Counted from the stretch's first letter, positions 1 through 5,486 are shown. The stretch is DNA of 8,314 bases from Gammaproteobacteria bacterium (GCA_029861795.1 JAOTYS010000190.1:1-8314), one strand, 5' to 3'. Numbers and translations: made by a program. The notes: generated by a model not told the origin, from the letters alone.

Positions 1-456
1 CCACGCTTTGACTTTGCCCGGAATATCAACGCCCCACCGGGACTGATCGGGGGCGATCTCAAAAGAAAATGTGGCCCGTTCGGCACCGAGAAATTCCTGG
101 CCCCGCGTAAAACACTTTCCCATCTCTGCCCACCACCCGCCGACTTCGCCACTGTAAATTTTTGAAATCGCGTCCGCCTGAACGTCGCTGGCTCGATCGT
201 CGATAATCATGCCAGCACGGCCTCGCGCATCGTAGTCCCAAAGGTTTCCATCAAAACTTCCGACCATTGAAATACAGAGATCATTAAGTTCGACATCTCC
301 AAAATGACCTTCCCGGATGTGCCAGAAAAGAACGAACTCGCAAAAATTATTGTCTGGGGCCTGACCAAATGTGCAGGGACAAGCGACAGCGCAACTGCAG
401 TTGTCGAACCAATCACCAGTGATGCGCCAATTCGAGGTATCGGACATATCGTTCAT
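1..456 (-). CDS. DUF1326 domain protein, N-terminal part (runs off the left edge)
   Basis: The reverse strand has an open frame of 152 codons from ATG at 456-454 to position 1 with no stop, so the C-terminus lies outside the window. The product begins MNDMSDTSNWRITGDWFDN and has the cysteine cluster CSCAVACPC at about residues 20-28, followed by a further Cys in NNFCEF and then HIREGHFGDVELNDL. This W-x-I-x-G-x-W / C-x-C-x3-C-x-C / G-x-F-G-x-V-x-L layout is that of the DUF1326 family (PF07040), whose members are about 200 residues. The cysteines suggest metal binding, but I know of no settled function. A second in-frame ATG lies at 447-445. Neither start has a strong Shine-Dalgarno. The gene diverges from the LuxR-TPR gene and runs opposite to all cassette genes, so it is probably flanking chromosome or a reversed element. 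The family call is fairly secure. Confidence 0.8.
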   Translation of the reverse strand, partial: MNDMSDTSNWRITGDWFDNCSCAVACPCTFGQAPDNNFCEFVLFWHIREGHFGDVELNDLCISMVGSFDGNLWDYDARGRAGMIIDDRASDVQADAISKIYSGEVGGWWAEMGKCFTRGQEFLGAERATFSFEIAPDQSRWGVDIPGKVKAW

Positions 457-502
457 TGTTAGTTCTCTATCGGTTAGGGACAGATTAAAAGTGTATCGGC
501 TC

Positions 503-552
503 TGCATTTAAACGCTATCGAGCAAATGCACTAAATCGCTGGTACAAATGCT
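503..552 (+). promoter_or_regulatory. Operator-like half-sites upstream of the LuxR-TPR gene
   Basis: TGCATTT at 503-509 and AAATGCA at 524-530 form a perfect 7-bp inverted repeat with a 14-nt spacer. A third copy, AAATGCT, lies at 546-552 next to the TATAAT box. Centres are 21 and 22 bp apart, about two helical turns, so a regulator could bind one face of the DNA. Autoregulation by the LuxR-type HTH of the next gene is an inference. The same hexamer recurs upstream of the cyclase gene near 6282-6329. Confidence 0.35.
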
Positions 553-553
553 C

Positions 554-559
554 TATAAT
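554..559 (+). promoter_or_regulatory. Candidate -10 box of the LuxR-TPR gene
   Basis: TATAAT matches the sigma-70 -10 consensus exactly and would place transcription start near 566, giving a leader of about 23 nt before the ATG at 589. No good -35 hexamer is seen at 16-18 nt spacing (sequence around 530-537 is CTAAAT-like), so the promoter may need an activator, which fits the half-sites just upstream. Confidence 0.4.
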
Positions 560-588
560 GCGCTACAAAGTCGCAGCCGAAACACACG

Positions 589-2025
589 ATGGATGATTCT
601 GTAGATAATTTGTCTGCACGAGAGCATATGGTGGCCGAGCGCTATGCCAGCGGGGATACTTACAGGCAAATCGCTGAAGCTTTATGTATTGCTCCTGCTA
701 CTGTGCGCTCCCATATCACATCAATTTACCGCAAGCTCGGGGTTAAGAGTAAACCAGCGCTAATATCGGTGCTGTCACGAAATCAGATTGATACTGTAAA
801 CCCTGTGCCTACACCACCTGACAGGCCTTCTATCGCGGTACTGCCCTTTGTCAACCTGTGCGAGGATGCTGATAGTGAATACTTTGTCGAAGGGATTACC
901 CAGGAGATAATGACCAGCCTCTCACGGTTCCGTGAAATCATAGTCGCGGCTCGCGGCTCCTCGGACCTGGTTAGTCAGCAGAAAATGGATGCCCGTGAAG
1001 CGGCGAGCACACTGGGGGTAATCTATGTTCTTTGCGGCAGTGTACGCAAGGCAGAAGACCGTGTAAGGGTTTCTGCCAGCCTTGTAGCGGGAGAATCGGG
1101 GCATCAAGTCTGGTCTGAACAATACGACCACGTACTAGACGATATTTTCAAAGTACAGGACGAAGTAGCCCAGAGAGTCGTTACCATGCTTATCGGTAAG
1201 ATCGAACATTCCGATCGTGAGCGTTCTGCACATAAAAGAACAAACGCGCTCTCTGCATATGAATGCGTGTTGCGCGGCAGGCATTTTTTTAAGGATTGGC
1301 ACGGTTCGGAAGAGGATGTAAAAAACGCGCGCAAAATGTTCGAACAGGCTATCCAGATAGATCCCAAGTACGCGGCCGCTTATTCGGGCCTCGCGGCCAC
1401 CTATATTGAGGAATATGACCACAGATGGTCGAATAATCTCGAAGCGACCGGCTTGAAAGCGATCGAACTTGCCCGCAAGGCGATTGCGCTGGACGAATAT
1501 GACAGTAATGCTCACCTGGTCCTGTTATTCGCCTACTGGCATGTCAAATCAGATTTTGAGATTGCCAGGAGCCATCTTGAAAAGGCAATCGAGCTAAATC
1601 CAAACCATTACCTGACTTACTGTTATGGATGCATGTTTTCAGTCTGTGCCGGGGATCTGGAGGCCAGCGCCGTTCAGGCCAGTGAGGCTATACGCCGCAA
1701 TCCGTTACTGCCTGACGCATGTTTGTGGTCGCTAGGGTTTACCGAGTATCTGACGGGGTGTTACGAGAAAGCGATCGCTACTATCTGTCAGATGGATACA
1801 GTGGAATCCGAAAGCTACGCATGCCTGGCCGCATGCTACGCACAGATCGGACGCCTCGAGGATGCAGTACGGGCCGCCAGGGAATTTGCCGCATTGAATG
1901 ACAGATGCCCCATGAGTATTGCGCAATGGCGTGATTATTGGAGTATGCATCTGCATTTCAAGGATCAGCTTTCGGTTGACCGTCTGATAGAGGGTCTAGG
2001 CAAAGCCGGCCTGGTCAGGTGCTGA
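589..2025 (+). CDS. LuxR-type HTH / TolB-like / TPR regulatory protein
   Basis: This 478-residue protein has three parts. Residues 7-55 form a LuxR/GerE-type helix-turn-helix (LSAREHMVAERYASG, then TYRQIAEALCIAPATVRSH and IYRKLGVKSKPAL). Residues 79-205 are a TolB-like/FlgO-like domain starting RPSIAVLPFVNL and containing GSVRKAEDRVRVSASL and WSEQYD. Residues 220-440 hold TPR-like helical pairs such as FEQAIQIDPKYAAAYSGLA and EKAIELNPNHYLTY. The order matches proteins usually annotated as adenylate cyclase or transcriptional regulator with TPRs, here with an HTH in place of the cyclase domain. It is probably a cytoplasmic DNA-binding regulator; the signal it senses is unknown. ATG 589 is the first in-frame start before the HTH, but its Shine-Dalgarno is weak. 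The C-terminal half is cysteine-rich (about nine Cys after residue 340). Whether the gene is a cassette or flanking chromosome is uncertain: its tail leads to attC1 but no attC is seen upstream. Confidence 0.85.
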   Translation: MDDSVDNLSAREHMVAERYASGDTYRQIAEALCIAPATVRSHITSIYRKLGVKSKPALISVLSRNQIDTVNPVPTPPDRPSIAVLPFVNLCEDADSEYFVEGITQEIMTSLSRFREIIVAARGSSDLVSQQKMDAREAASTLGVIYVLCGSVRKAEDRVRVSASLVAGESGHQVWSEQYDHVLDDIFKVQDEVAQRVVTMLIGKIEHSDRERSAHKRTNALSAYECVLRGRHFFKDWHGSEEDVKNARKMFEQAIQIDPKYAAAYSGLAATYIEEYDHRWSNNLEATGLKAIELARKAIALDEYDSNAHLVLLFAYWHVKSDFEIARSHLEKAIELNPNHYLTYCYGCMFSVCAGDLEASAVQASEAIRRNPLLPDACLWSLGFTEYLTGCYEKAIATICQMDTVESESYACLAACYAQIGRLEDAVRAAREFAALNDRCPMSIAQWRDYWSMHLHFKDQLSVDRLIEGLGKAGLVRC

Positions 2026-2187
2026 TATTTTAATGCCCATTTCGTAAAGGTCTGTTTTGAGTCGCCTCCCTCTGCATAACGATGATTCAAGAAGGCCTGC
2101 ACCAGGCCGAAATTTGCCCCGCAGGCTAAAATTTTGAGGGTCCGCTTTTTATCTCTGGCGGTTATACCCGTACAATGTTCACTTGCC
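2026..2187. other. Non-coding stretch with a possible degenerate attC
   Basis: No convincing gene lies between the LuxR-TPR stop and attC1. GCATAAC at 2074-2080 resembles an R'' box and is followed by TTCAAG (2086-2091). Opposed arms GGCCTGC (2094-2100) and GCAGGC (2121-2126), then TTTTGAG (2132-2138), could form a stem. An R'-like GTTATAC sits at 2161-2167, but it is about 22 nt from the inner box instead of about 5, so this is at best a decayed attC. A small hairpin, GGCCTG-CAC-CAGGCC at 2094-2108, has no T-tract and is not a convincing terminator. Confidence 0.3.
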
Positions 2188-2259
2188 ACATAACAAGGTG
2201 CTGCAGTCGTACCAAATGCCCGCTACGCGTGTATTTGGCCGCTGAGCGCGACGTTAGGC
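2188..2259 (+). other. attC1 recombination site (72 bp)
   Basis: R'' is ACATAAC at 2188-2194, with one mismatch to RYYYAAC, and R' is GTTAGGC at 2253-2259. Inner boxes GCTGCAG (2200-2206) and CTGAGC (2242-2247) pair with one unpaired G, the usual attC strand-selection feature. R'' and R' come from different cassettes and are not fully complementary. R'' plus its flank matches the start of the cyclase cassette instead (see findings). Confidence 0.85.
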
Positions 2260-2350
2260 CGCGTGAGACGGATGACAGCTTGATTCAGTCGAGTTCGAGC
2301 CGCAGCGAACAAATGCTACTTTTTGCCGACGAAAAACCAGAAGGGGATCG

Positions 2351-2779
2351 ATGCCAAATCAAACCATGACTCGTTTCGGGTATCCCGACACTTTGATTTG
2401 CGAATACGACCATTGGGTCGTGCTTCTGCGAGAGCAGCACGTCACGTTGGGGTCACTTATTTTGTGTTCGAGCTCCGATGCTACGGCATTCTCAAAATTA
2501 TCGGCAGGTGCATTCGAGGAAATGAGAGCAGTCGTGAACGATATTGAACGCGCAATTGCTGAAGCGTTCCGCTACGATAAGATCAACTATCTGATGCTTA
2601 TGATGGCCGATCCGAACGTGCATTTTCACGTCTTCCCTCGTTACGCAACAGAGCGTAGTGCGTGCGGACTGACAATGACCGACACCGGGTGGCCCGCTAC
2701 ACCCAGACTAGATGTGCACCGCGAATTGAGTCCATCTGAGCGCGACGCCTTGTGTCGGCACGTCAGAGACTTCTGGTAA
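2351..2779 (+). CDS. HIT-family nucleotide-binding protein (cassette C1)
   Basis: The 142-residue product has the histidine-triad (HIT) fold signature. HWVVLLREQHVTLGSLIL at residues 21-38 is the substrate-pocket strand region, and DKINYLMLMMADP followed by VHFHVFPRY at 76-98 holds the active-site motif. His91 and His93 are kept, with the central His of the triad being the usual nucleophile, while the third position is Phe95 and is followed by Pro-Arg. This H-x-H-x-F-P-R form occurs in a subset of HIT hydrolases. Family members hydrolyse or transfer nucleotidyl groups (for example Ap4A-like dinucleotides), but the substrate here is unknown. ATG 2351 is preceded by AAGGGG at 2341-2346. A leader of about 97 nt separates it from the attC1 crossover, and attC2 follows 62 nt after the stop. 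Confidence 0.85.
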   Translation: MPNQTMTRFGYPDTLICEYDHWVVLLREQHVTLGSLILCSSSDATAFSKLSAGAFEEMRAVVNDIERAIAEAFRYDKINYLMLMMADPNVHFHVFPRYATERSACGLTMTDTGWPATPRLDVHRELSPSERDALCRHVRDFW

Positions 2780-2841
2780 TGTCAGAAGAGCGTGAATCCG
2801 TACACGTTGACGAGCGAATGTAGACAATGCAACGAACTGCG

Positions 2842-2913
2842 GCCTAACAAGGCGCTGCAGCTGACGGTCAACCCGCTACGCGGCTTCTCCGCCGCTGAGC
2901 TTGGTCGTTAGGC
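2842..2913 (+). other. attC2 recombination site (72 bp)
   Basis: R'' GCCTAAC is at 2842-2848 and R' GTTAGGC at 2907-2913, perfectly complementary. GCTGCAGC pairs with GCTGAGC leaving one unpaired G. It differs from attC6 at only a few positions. The R'' flank GCGGCCTAAC (2839-2848) is complementary over 10 nt to the start of its own cassette, GTTAGGCCGC (2253-2262). Confidence 0.95.
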
Positions 2914-2936
2914 GGGCGAGACGGAGCGCCAAGCAC

Positions 2937-2943
2937 AAGGAGG
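2937..2943 (+). promoter_or_regulatory. Ribosome-binding site of the C2 membrane protein
   Basis: AAGGAGG, a near-perfect Shine-Dalgarno, lies 9 nt before ATG 2953 and fixes that start over the overlapping frame at 2901. Confidence 0.75.
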
Positions 2944-2952
2944 GCATCACTG

Positions 2953-3414
2953 ATGAGCGTTCACAGCGGCAGTCGGCAGATTCTGATTCACGGCATGGTT
3001 CTCGTGCTGGTCGGATTGGTGTGGGGCCTTGTCATCCCTGTTACTCCACACGCAAGACTCGCCCTTGGAGCTCACATCCAGTTCGTAACAAACGGCATGC
3101 TGTTCATCGTCCTAGCGACTGCGCTGTTGGCGCTCCCGCACAGTGTCGGGCTCAAGTCCATCTGGGTGATGGTGGTTGCGGCTTGGTTGACATGGGCCAT
3201 GGCTATCTCCGAGGTAGCCAATTCTTGGTGGGGAACAACGCAGATGTTGCCTATTGCCGCAAGTCAGGCAGGTGCCACCGGCGGCGAACCATGGCAAGAA
3301 CTGGTCGTCAAACTCACGCACATCGGCGCCGGATTAGGGCTGATCATCGCGTGGTCGTTGCTCGTCGTCGGTTTTCTGAAGCACGCCTCCAGCACAGGAA
3401 CAAGTGATGGGTAA
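2953..3414 (+). CDS. Four-TM hydroxylaminobenzene mutase / styrene oxide isomerase-like protein (cassette C2)
   Basis: The 153-residue protein is very hydrophobic, with four likely membrane segments at about 12-30, 42-62, 68-88 and 120-142. The pattern GLVWGLVIPVTP, then LGAHIQFVTNGML (residues 39-50), then VANSWWGT with a final helix beginning THIGAGLGL, resembles (hydroxyamino)benzene mutases. These are small integral membrane enzymes that rearrange hydroxylaminobenzene to 2-aminophenol. The related styrene oxide isomerase also has a His and an Asn six residues apart before NGM; here these are His41 and Asn47. As I recall, that His ligates heme and the Asn is catalytic in the isomerase, so an isomerase-type rearrangement is plausible. 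The substrate is not predictable. The start is set by the strong Shine-Dalgarno. The cassette is GC-richer than C4 and carries attC3 21 nt after the stop. Confidence 0.65.
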   Translation: MSVHSGSRQILIHGMVLVLVGLVWGLVIPVTPHARLALGAHIQFVTNGMLFIVLATALLALPHSVGLKSIWVMVVAAWLTWAMAISEVANSWWGTTQMLPIAASQAGATGGEPWQELVVKLTHIGAGLGLIIAWSLLVVGFLKHASSTGTSDG

Positions 3415-3435
3415 GGCCACCCAACTAACGACGCA

Positions 3436-3499
3436 GCCTAACAACCGGTTGCAGCGGACGGTCCGCTGCGCAGCCCGCCGCTGAACCGAAACGTTAGGA
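3436..3499 (+). other. attC3 recombination site (64 bp)
   Basis: R'' GCCTAAC is at 3436-3442 and R' GTTAGGA at 3493-3499, the last base departing from GTTRRRY. CGGTTGCAGCGG pairs with CCGCTGAACCG leaving one unpaired G. The R' box is contributed by cassette C3 and also forms part of that cassette's Shine-Dalgarno. Confidence 0.93.
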
Positions 3500-3501
3500 G
3501 G
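3496..3501 (+). promoter_or_regulatory. Shine-Dalgarno embedded in the attC3 R' box
   Basis: AGGAGG overlaps the R' core GTTAGGA and lies 7 nt before GTG 3509, which selects that GTG over the TTG at 3503 (1 nt away). The crossover cuts after G3493, so the ribosome-binding site travels with cassette C3. The cassette's own 3' end, GCCTCCTAAC at 3965-3974, is perfectly complementary to it over 10 nt. Confidence 0.7.
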
Positions 3502-3508
3502 CTTGCAA

Positions 3509-3973
3509 GTGCCTTTAGCCGATGACGGAGATCTTGTGCGTGGCCTGGGCTTTATTACGATGTATGCCGCGTGGGTCGAGGAAGACGTCGACGACTTGTT
3601 ACGAATGCTGAACGCAGTTGAATATTTTGATGAAAAAAAACAGCGGTGGCCTATAAGTGCAAAACTCAGACACGCCGCCAAAGTTGTTCGTAGACTTAAA
3701 AGCGATGAATTAGACGGACTGCCTGAAGCACTTGAGGATGCAATCGATCTATTTGAACTCCGTAATGAATATATCCACGGCCGAATATATGCTGGTTTTG
3801 ATCGAGTCGACTACATCCAGGGCGGGCGCCCGAACTCACCAACCAAGCCAATCACATCCGCCGAGTTGTACGATTTGGCGAATCAAATATGGGAGTACAG
3901 GGGAAACTTTATCGGCCCGCACACATTCCGGTTACCACGCGCAATTGAGGGGTATCAAAGTGATGCCTCCTAA
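3509..3973 (+). CDS. Small helical protein with HEPN-like RNxxxH motif (cassette C3)
   Basis: From GTG 3509 the product is 154 residues and predicted mostly helical. I do not recognise a close named relative. LFELRNEYIHGRIY at about residues 81-94 contains Arg85-Asn86-x3-His90, the Rx4H pattern with a polar residue after Arg that marks the active site of HEPN-fold ribonucleases such as HepT-type toxins. Acidic helix WVEEDVDDLLRML (22-34) and basic helix LRHAAKVVRRLK (53-64) precede it, consistent with a helical bundle. An RNase or nucleotide-binding role is therefore a reasonable inference, not shown. No antitoxin is encoded in the same cassette. The stop TAA (3971-3973) lies inside the R'' box of attC4, a common economy in cassettes. 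The alternative TTG 3503 start would add two residues. Confidence 0.75.
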   Translation: MPLADDGDLVRGLGFITMYAAWVEEDVDDLLRMLNAVEYFDEKKQRWPISAKLRHAAKVVRRLKSDELDGLPEALEDAIDLFELRNEYIHGRIYAGFDRVDYIQGGRPNSPTKPITSAELYDLANQIWEYRGNFIGPHTFRLPRAIEGYQSDAS

Positions 3974-4031
3974 CAACGCGCTTCAGTGTCGACCCTCGCT
4001 ACGCTCGGGCACCTGAGCTCGGACGTTAGAT
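3968..4031 (+). other. attC4 recombination site (64 bp)
   Basis: R'' TCCTAAC is at 3968-3974 and R' GTTAGAT at 4025-4031. GCTTCAG pairs with CTGAGC leaving one unpaired T. The R'' is the exact complement of cassette C3's own first bases (GTTAGGA), although it departs from RYYYAAC at position 1. The R' belongs to cassette C4. Confidence 0.9.
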
Positions 4032-4051
4032 TCGTTAAGGAAAAATACAGC

Positions 4052-4486
4052 GTGGACCAGAAACCCGACTCAGTAGACTTCGAAATTACGGTCACAGATT
4101 TCCGTGGATCATATACATGGGGCCTAGGTGATCGAGAGCATTTCTTAAACAATATTGAAATGCAGATTAGGGGTACTATAAGTAATGGTCCCAGTGCAAA
4201 AGGAAAGGATGCATTAATAGATATTGAAACCATAAAGGGGGAGGAGCCCGAATCCTATGATAAGGAATGGTTCAAGGAAACAGTGTCAATCGGGCGTGTG
4301 GAAGTAGGTGATAATACATTGCAAGCACATGCAGTTGTTGCGCGGTCAGGCATTCAATCTATGTTGCATCTTCTGAATACCGATAAGGAAATAAGGCTGT
4401 TTCTTACATGTATTCCATTGGATGAGGATATCTCAGGTGGTCGGCGGAGTGATCTTCTTCGGCTGTGGTTGGAGATAGGTCATTGA
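4052..4486 (+). CDS. Hypothetical protein (cassette C4)
   Basis: I do not recognise this protein. From GTG 4052 it has 144 residues (MDQKPDSVDFEITVTDFRG...), alternating hydrophobic and polar residues that suggest beta strands in the first 90, an acidic stretch around IETIKGEEPESYDKEW, and an amphipathic C-terminus SDLLRLWLEIGH. There is no signal peptide and no membrane segment. The frame is open back to 3986 inside attC4, but a cassette gene must start after the crossover at 4025, and GTG 4052 is the first credible start, with AAGGA at 4037-4041 about 10 nt upstream. It is more AT-rich than C1-C3, which suggests a different source. attC5 follows 7 nt after the stop. No neighbour hints at its role. 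Confidence 0.7.
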   Translation: MDQKPDSVDFEITVTDFRGSYTWGLGDREHFLNNIEMQIRGTISNGPSAKGKDALIDIETIKGEEPESYDKEWFKETVSIGRVEVGDNTLQAHAVVARSGIQSMLHLLNTDKEIRLFLTCIPLDEDISGGRRSDLLRLWLEIGH

Positions 4487-4493
4487 AAAACAA

Positions 4494-4556
4494 ATCTAAC
4501 AAGCAGGTCAAATCCGACGCGCAAAAAGCGCGCCCGTCTTACCCTAATCGTTAGGC
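4494..4556 (+). other. attC5 recombination site (63 bp, divergent type)
   Basis: R'' ATCTAAC is at 4494-4500 and R' GTTAGGC at 4550-4556. The core between is unlike the other sites: GGTCAA and GACG on the left pair with CGTC and TTACC on the right, leaving one unpaired C, and an inner CGCGC-AAAAA-GCGCG hairpin (4518-4532) closes it. R'' plus flank matches the complement of cassette C4's start over 8 nt, which supports the site despite its unusual core. Confidence 0.85.
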
Positions 4557-4603
4557 GGCACCAGACGCGCCCTCGACCTACAGCACAGATCCCAGATTGA
4601 GGA

Positions 4604-4631
4604 TTGACATACTAATTAGAGTATATATACT
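4604..4631 (+). promoter_or_regulatory. Sigma-70 promoter of the C5 toxin-antitoxin operon
   Basis: The -35 box TTGACA (4604-4609) is perfect, and the -10 box TATACT (4626-4631) follows at 16 nt. Expected transcription start is near 4638, only about 3 nt before ATG 4641, so the mRNA would be effectively leaderless. This is the clearest internal promoter in the window and shows the cassette does not depend on an upstream Pc. Confidence 0.8.
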
Positions 4632-4642
4632 TTTTTCAGTAT
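4609..4642 (+). promoter_or_regulatory. Doubled operator over the C5 toxin-antitoxin promoter
   Basis: Two copies of ATACT-N6-AGTAT occur in tandem at 4609-4624 and 4627-4642, 18 bp apart. Together they form a larger dyad centred at 4625.5: the inner palindrome AGTATATATACT (4620-4631) is flanked by ACATACT (4607-4613) and AGTATGT (4638-4644). The copies cover the -35 edge, the -10 box and the start codon. The expected ligand is the Xre-type antitoxin encoded downstream, alone or bound to the toxin, giving autorepression. Confidence 0.65.
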
Positions 4643-4922
4643 GTGGGAAATCCTCGAGCACAGAAGGACCTGGAAGCAGCTCGACCGACTCCCCCTCGAC
4701 GTCTTGAAACGCTACGAGAAGTGGAAAGATATCGTCCGGCTCTCCGGCCCCGTTGGACTGAGGCAGATCAAAGGATTCAATGACGAGGCGCTGCGGGGCG
4801 AATGGCGAGGACATCGCTCCTCAAGGCTCAGTCGGCAGTATAGAGTGATTTATCGAATTGAGCGGGCTAGGGTAGTTGTCGAAGTGGTCAGTGTGACGGC
4901 CCACGATTATCGGAAGAAGTGA
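4641..4922 (+). CDS. RelE/YafQ-type toxin, putative mRNA interferase (cassette C5)
   Basis: The 93-residue protein has the RelE/ParE-superfamily layout. Two N-terminal helices (WEILEHRRTWKQLDRLPLDVLKRYEKW, in shorter runs) are followed by GLRQIKGFNDEALRGEWRG and then RSSRLSRQYRVIYRI, with a terminal strand ending TAHDYRKK. Such toxins cleave mRNA on the ribosome. The basic Arg cluster at 58-68 and the C-terminal His-Asp-Tyr (residues 88-90) occupy positions where related toxins keep binding and catalytic residues, so the toxin looks intact. The ATG has no Shine-Dalgarno and lies about 3 nt after the predicted transcription start. The stop TGA (4920-4922) is followed after one nucleotide by the antitoxin ATG, so the pair is translationally coupled, in the toxin-first order seen in higBA-type systems. 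The exact subfamily is not resolved. Confidence 0.88.
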   Translation: MWEILEHRRTWKQLDRLPLDVLKRYEKWKDIVRLSGPVGLRQIKGFNDEALRGEWRGHRSSRLSRQYRVIYRIERARVVVEVVSVTAHDYRKK

Positions 4923-4923
4923 C

Positions 4924-5184
4924 ATGAGCGAATATCGAAAGGCCAGGAAAAGGGTGGACGTTTCGATCGGTGAATCTGTCCGCATTCTCCGCGAGTTACA
5001 GGTACTCAGTCAGAATGAGCTGTCGGAGATGACTGGAATTCCGCAATCAACTATTTCAGCAATTGAGCGGGACCGCATTCGATTGGGTGTAGAGCGGGCC
5101 AAGGTACTAGCTCGTGCTCTACGATGCCATCCGGCGGTACTGGTGTTTCCTGGCTGGGACGTGGAGCATGAGTCGGCCGCCTAA
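4924..5184 (+). CDS. Xre/HTH_3-type antitoxin (cassette C5)
   Basis: The 86-residue protein carries a classic Xre helix-turn-helix at about residues 14-70: SIGESVRILRELQVLSQNEL, then SEMTGIPQSTISAIERDRIR with the recognition helix around QSTISAIER. It lies directly after the toxin gene with a 1-nt gap, and its ribosome-binding sequence (GGAAGAAG, 4912-4919) is inside the toxin's last codons. Expected roles are neutralising the toxin and repressing the operon at the doubled ATACT-N6-AGTAT operator. The stop TAA (5182-5184) lies inside the R'' box of attC6, so the gene fills the cassette to its end. Confidence 0.88.
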   Translation: MSEYRKARKRVDVSIGESVRILRELQVLSQNELSEMTGIPQSTISAIERDRIRLGVERAKVLARALRCHPAVLVFPGWDVEHESAA

Positions 5185-5250
5185 CAAGGCGCTGCAGCTG
5201 ACGGTCAACCCGCTACGCGGTTTGTCCGCCGCTGAGCTTGGACGTTATGC
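5179..5250 (+). other. attC6 recombination site (72 bp)
   Basis: R'' GCCTAAC is at 5179-5185 and R' GTTATGC at 5244-5250. GCTGCAGC pairs with GCTGAGC leaving one unpaired G. Between the R boxes it differs from attC2 at about three positions. Its R'' flank GCCGCCTAAC (5176-5185) is complementary over 10 nt to the start of cassette C5. Confidence 0.95.
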
Positions 5251-5272
5251 AGCTGGGAGATCTCAGATGGAA

Positions 5273-5278
5273 TATAAT
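5273..5278 (+). promoter_or_regulatory. Candidate -10 box of the hicAB cassette
   Basis: TATAAT is a perfect -10 hexamer. It would start transcription near 5285, about 2 nt before ATG 5287, again suggesting a leaderless toxin mRNA. No -35 match is seen at 16-18 nt, so the call is tentative. Confidence 0.3.
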
Positions 5279-5286
5279 TGAAACGT

Positions 5287-5475
5287 ATGAAGGTCAGGGA
5301 GTTGATCAAGATTTTAGAAGGCGATGGCTGGTACATATCGAGGACTCGGGGGAGTCATCGTCAGTTCAAACATTCGACGAAAAGCGGGACGGTGACAGTG
5401 GCGGGAAAGTCTGGGGTCGACGTCCCAGCTGGGACCTTAAACGCTGTATTGAAGCAGGCTGGGTTAAAGAGTTGA
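5287..5475 (+). CDS. hicA: HicA toxin, mRNA interferase (cassette C6)
   Basis: The 62-residue product (MKVRELIKILEGDGWYISR...) matches HicA along its length: an N-terminal helix, the GDGWY turn, and RGSHRQFKH holding the catalytic His of the double-stranded-RNA-binding-like fold. It ends in VPAGTLNAVLKQAGL. HicA toxins cut mRNA and are neutralised by HicB. ATG 5287 gives the usual length. An in-frame TTG at 5278 would add three residues and has only a weak GGA 6 nt upstream. The gene lies about 37 nt inside the cassette. hicB starts 11 nt after the stop. An overlapping open frame at 5238-5483 is a shadow. Confidence 0.92.
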   Translation: MKVRELIKILEGDGWYISRTRGSHRQFKHSTKSGTVTVAGKSGVDVPAGTLNAVLKQAGLKS

Positions 5476-5486
5476 GGTATTAGACG

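Noticed and set aside
2094..2108. Hairpin GGCCTG-CAC-CAGGCC as a terminator of the LuxR-TPR gene
   Set aside because: The loop is only 3 nt and no T-tract follows. It may instead belong to a degenerate attC stem.
1965..2189. Minus-strand 74-codon frame downstream of the LuxR-TPR gene
   Set aside because: It overlaps the end of the regulator and the possible degenerate attC, with no ribosome-binding site and no recognisable family.
2901..3407. Arg/His-rich plus-strand open frame of 168 codons
   Set aside because: It overlaps the membrane-protein gene in another frame, begins inside attC2, has no Shine-Dalgarno and a biased composition typical of a shadow frame in GC-rich DNA.
3986..4051. Upstream extension of the C4 gene to GTG 3986
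   Set aside because: The extension encodes the attC4 stem and lies before the crossover at 4025, so it would not travel with the cassette. GTG 4052 is preferred.
5238..5483. 81-codon plus-strand frame over hicA
   Set aside because: It starts inside attC6 and overlaps nearly all of hicA, which matches its family along the full length.
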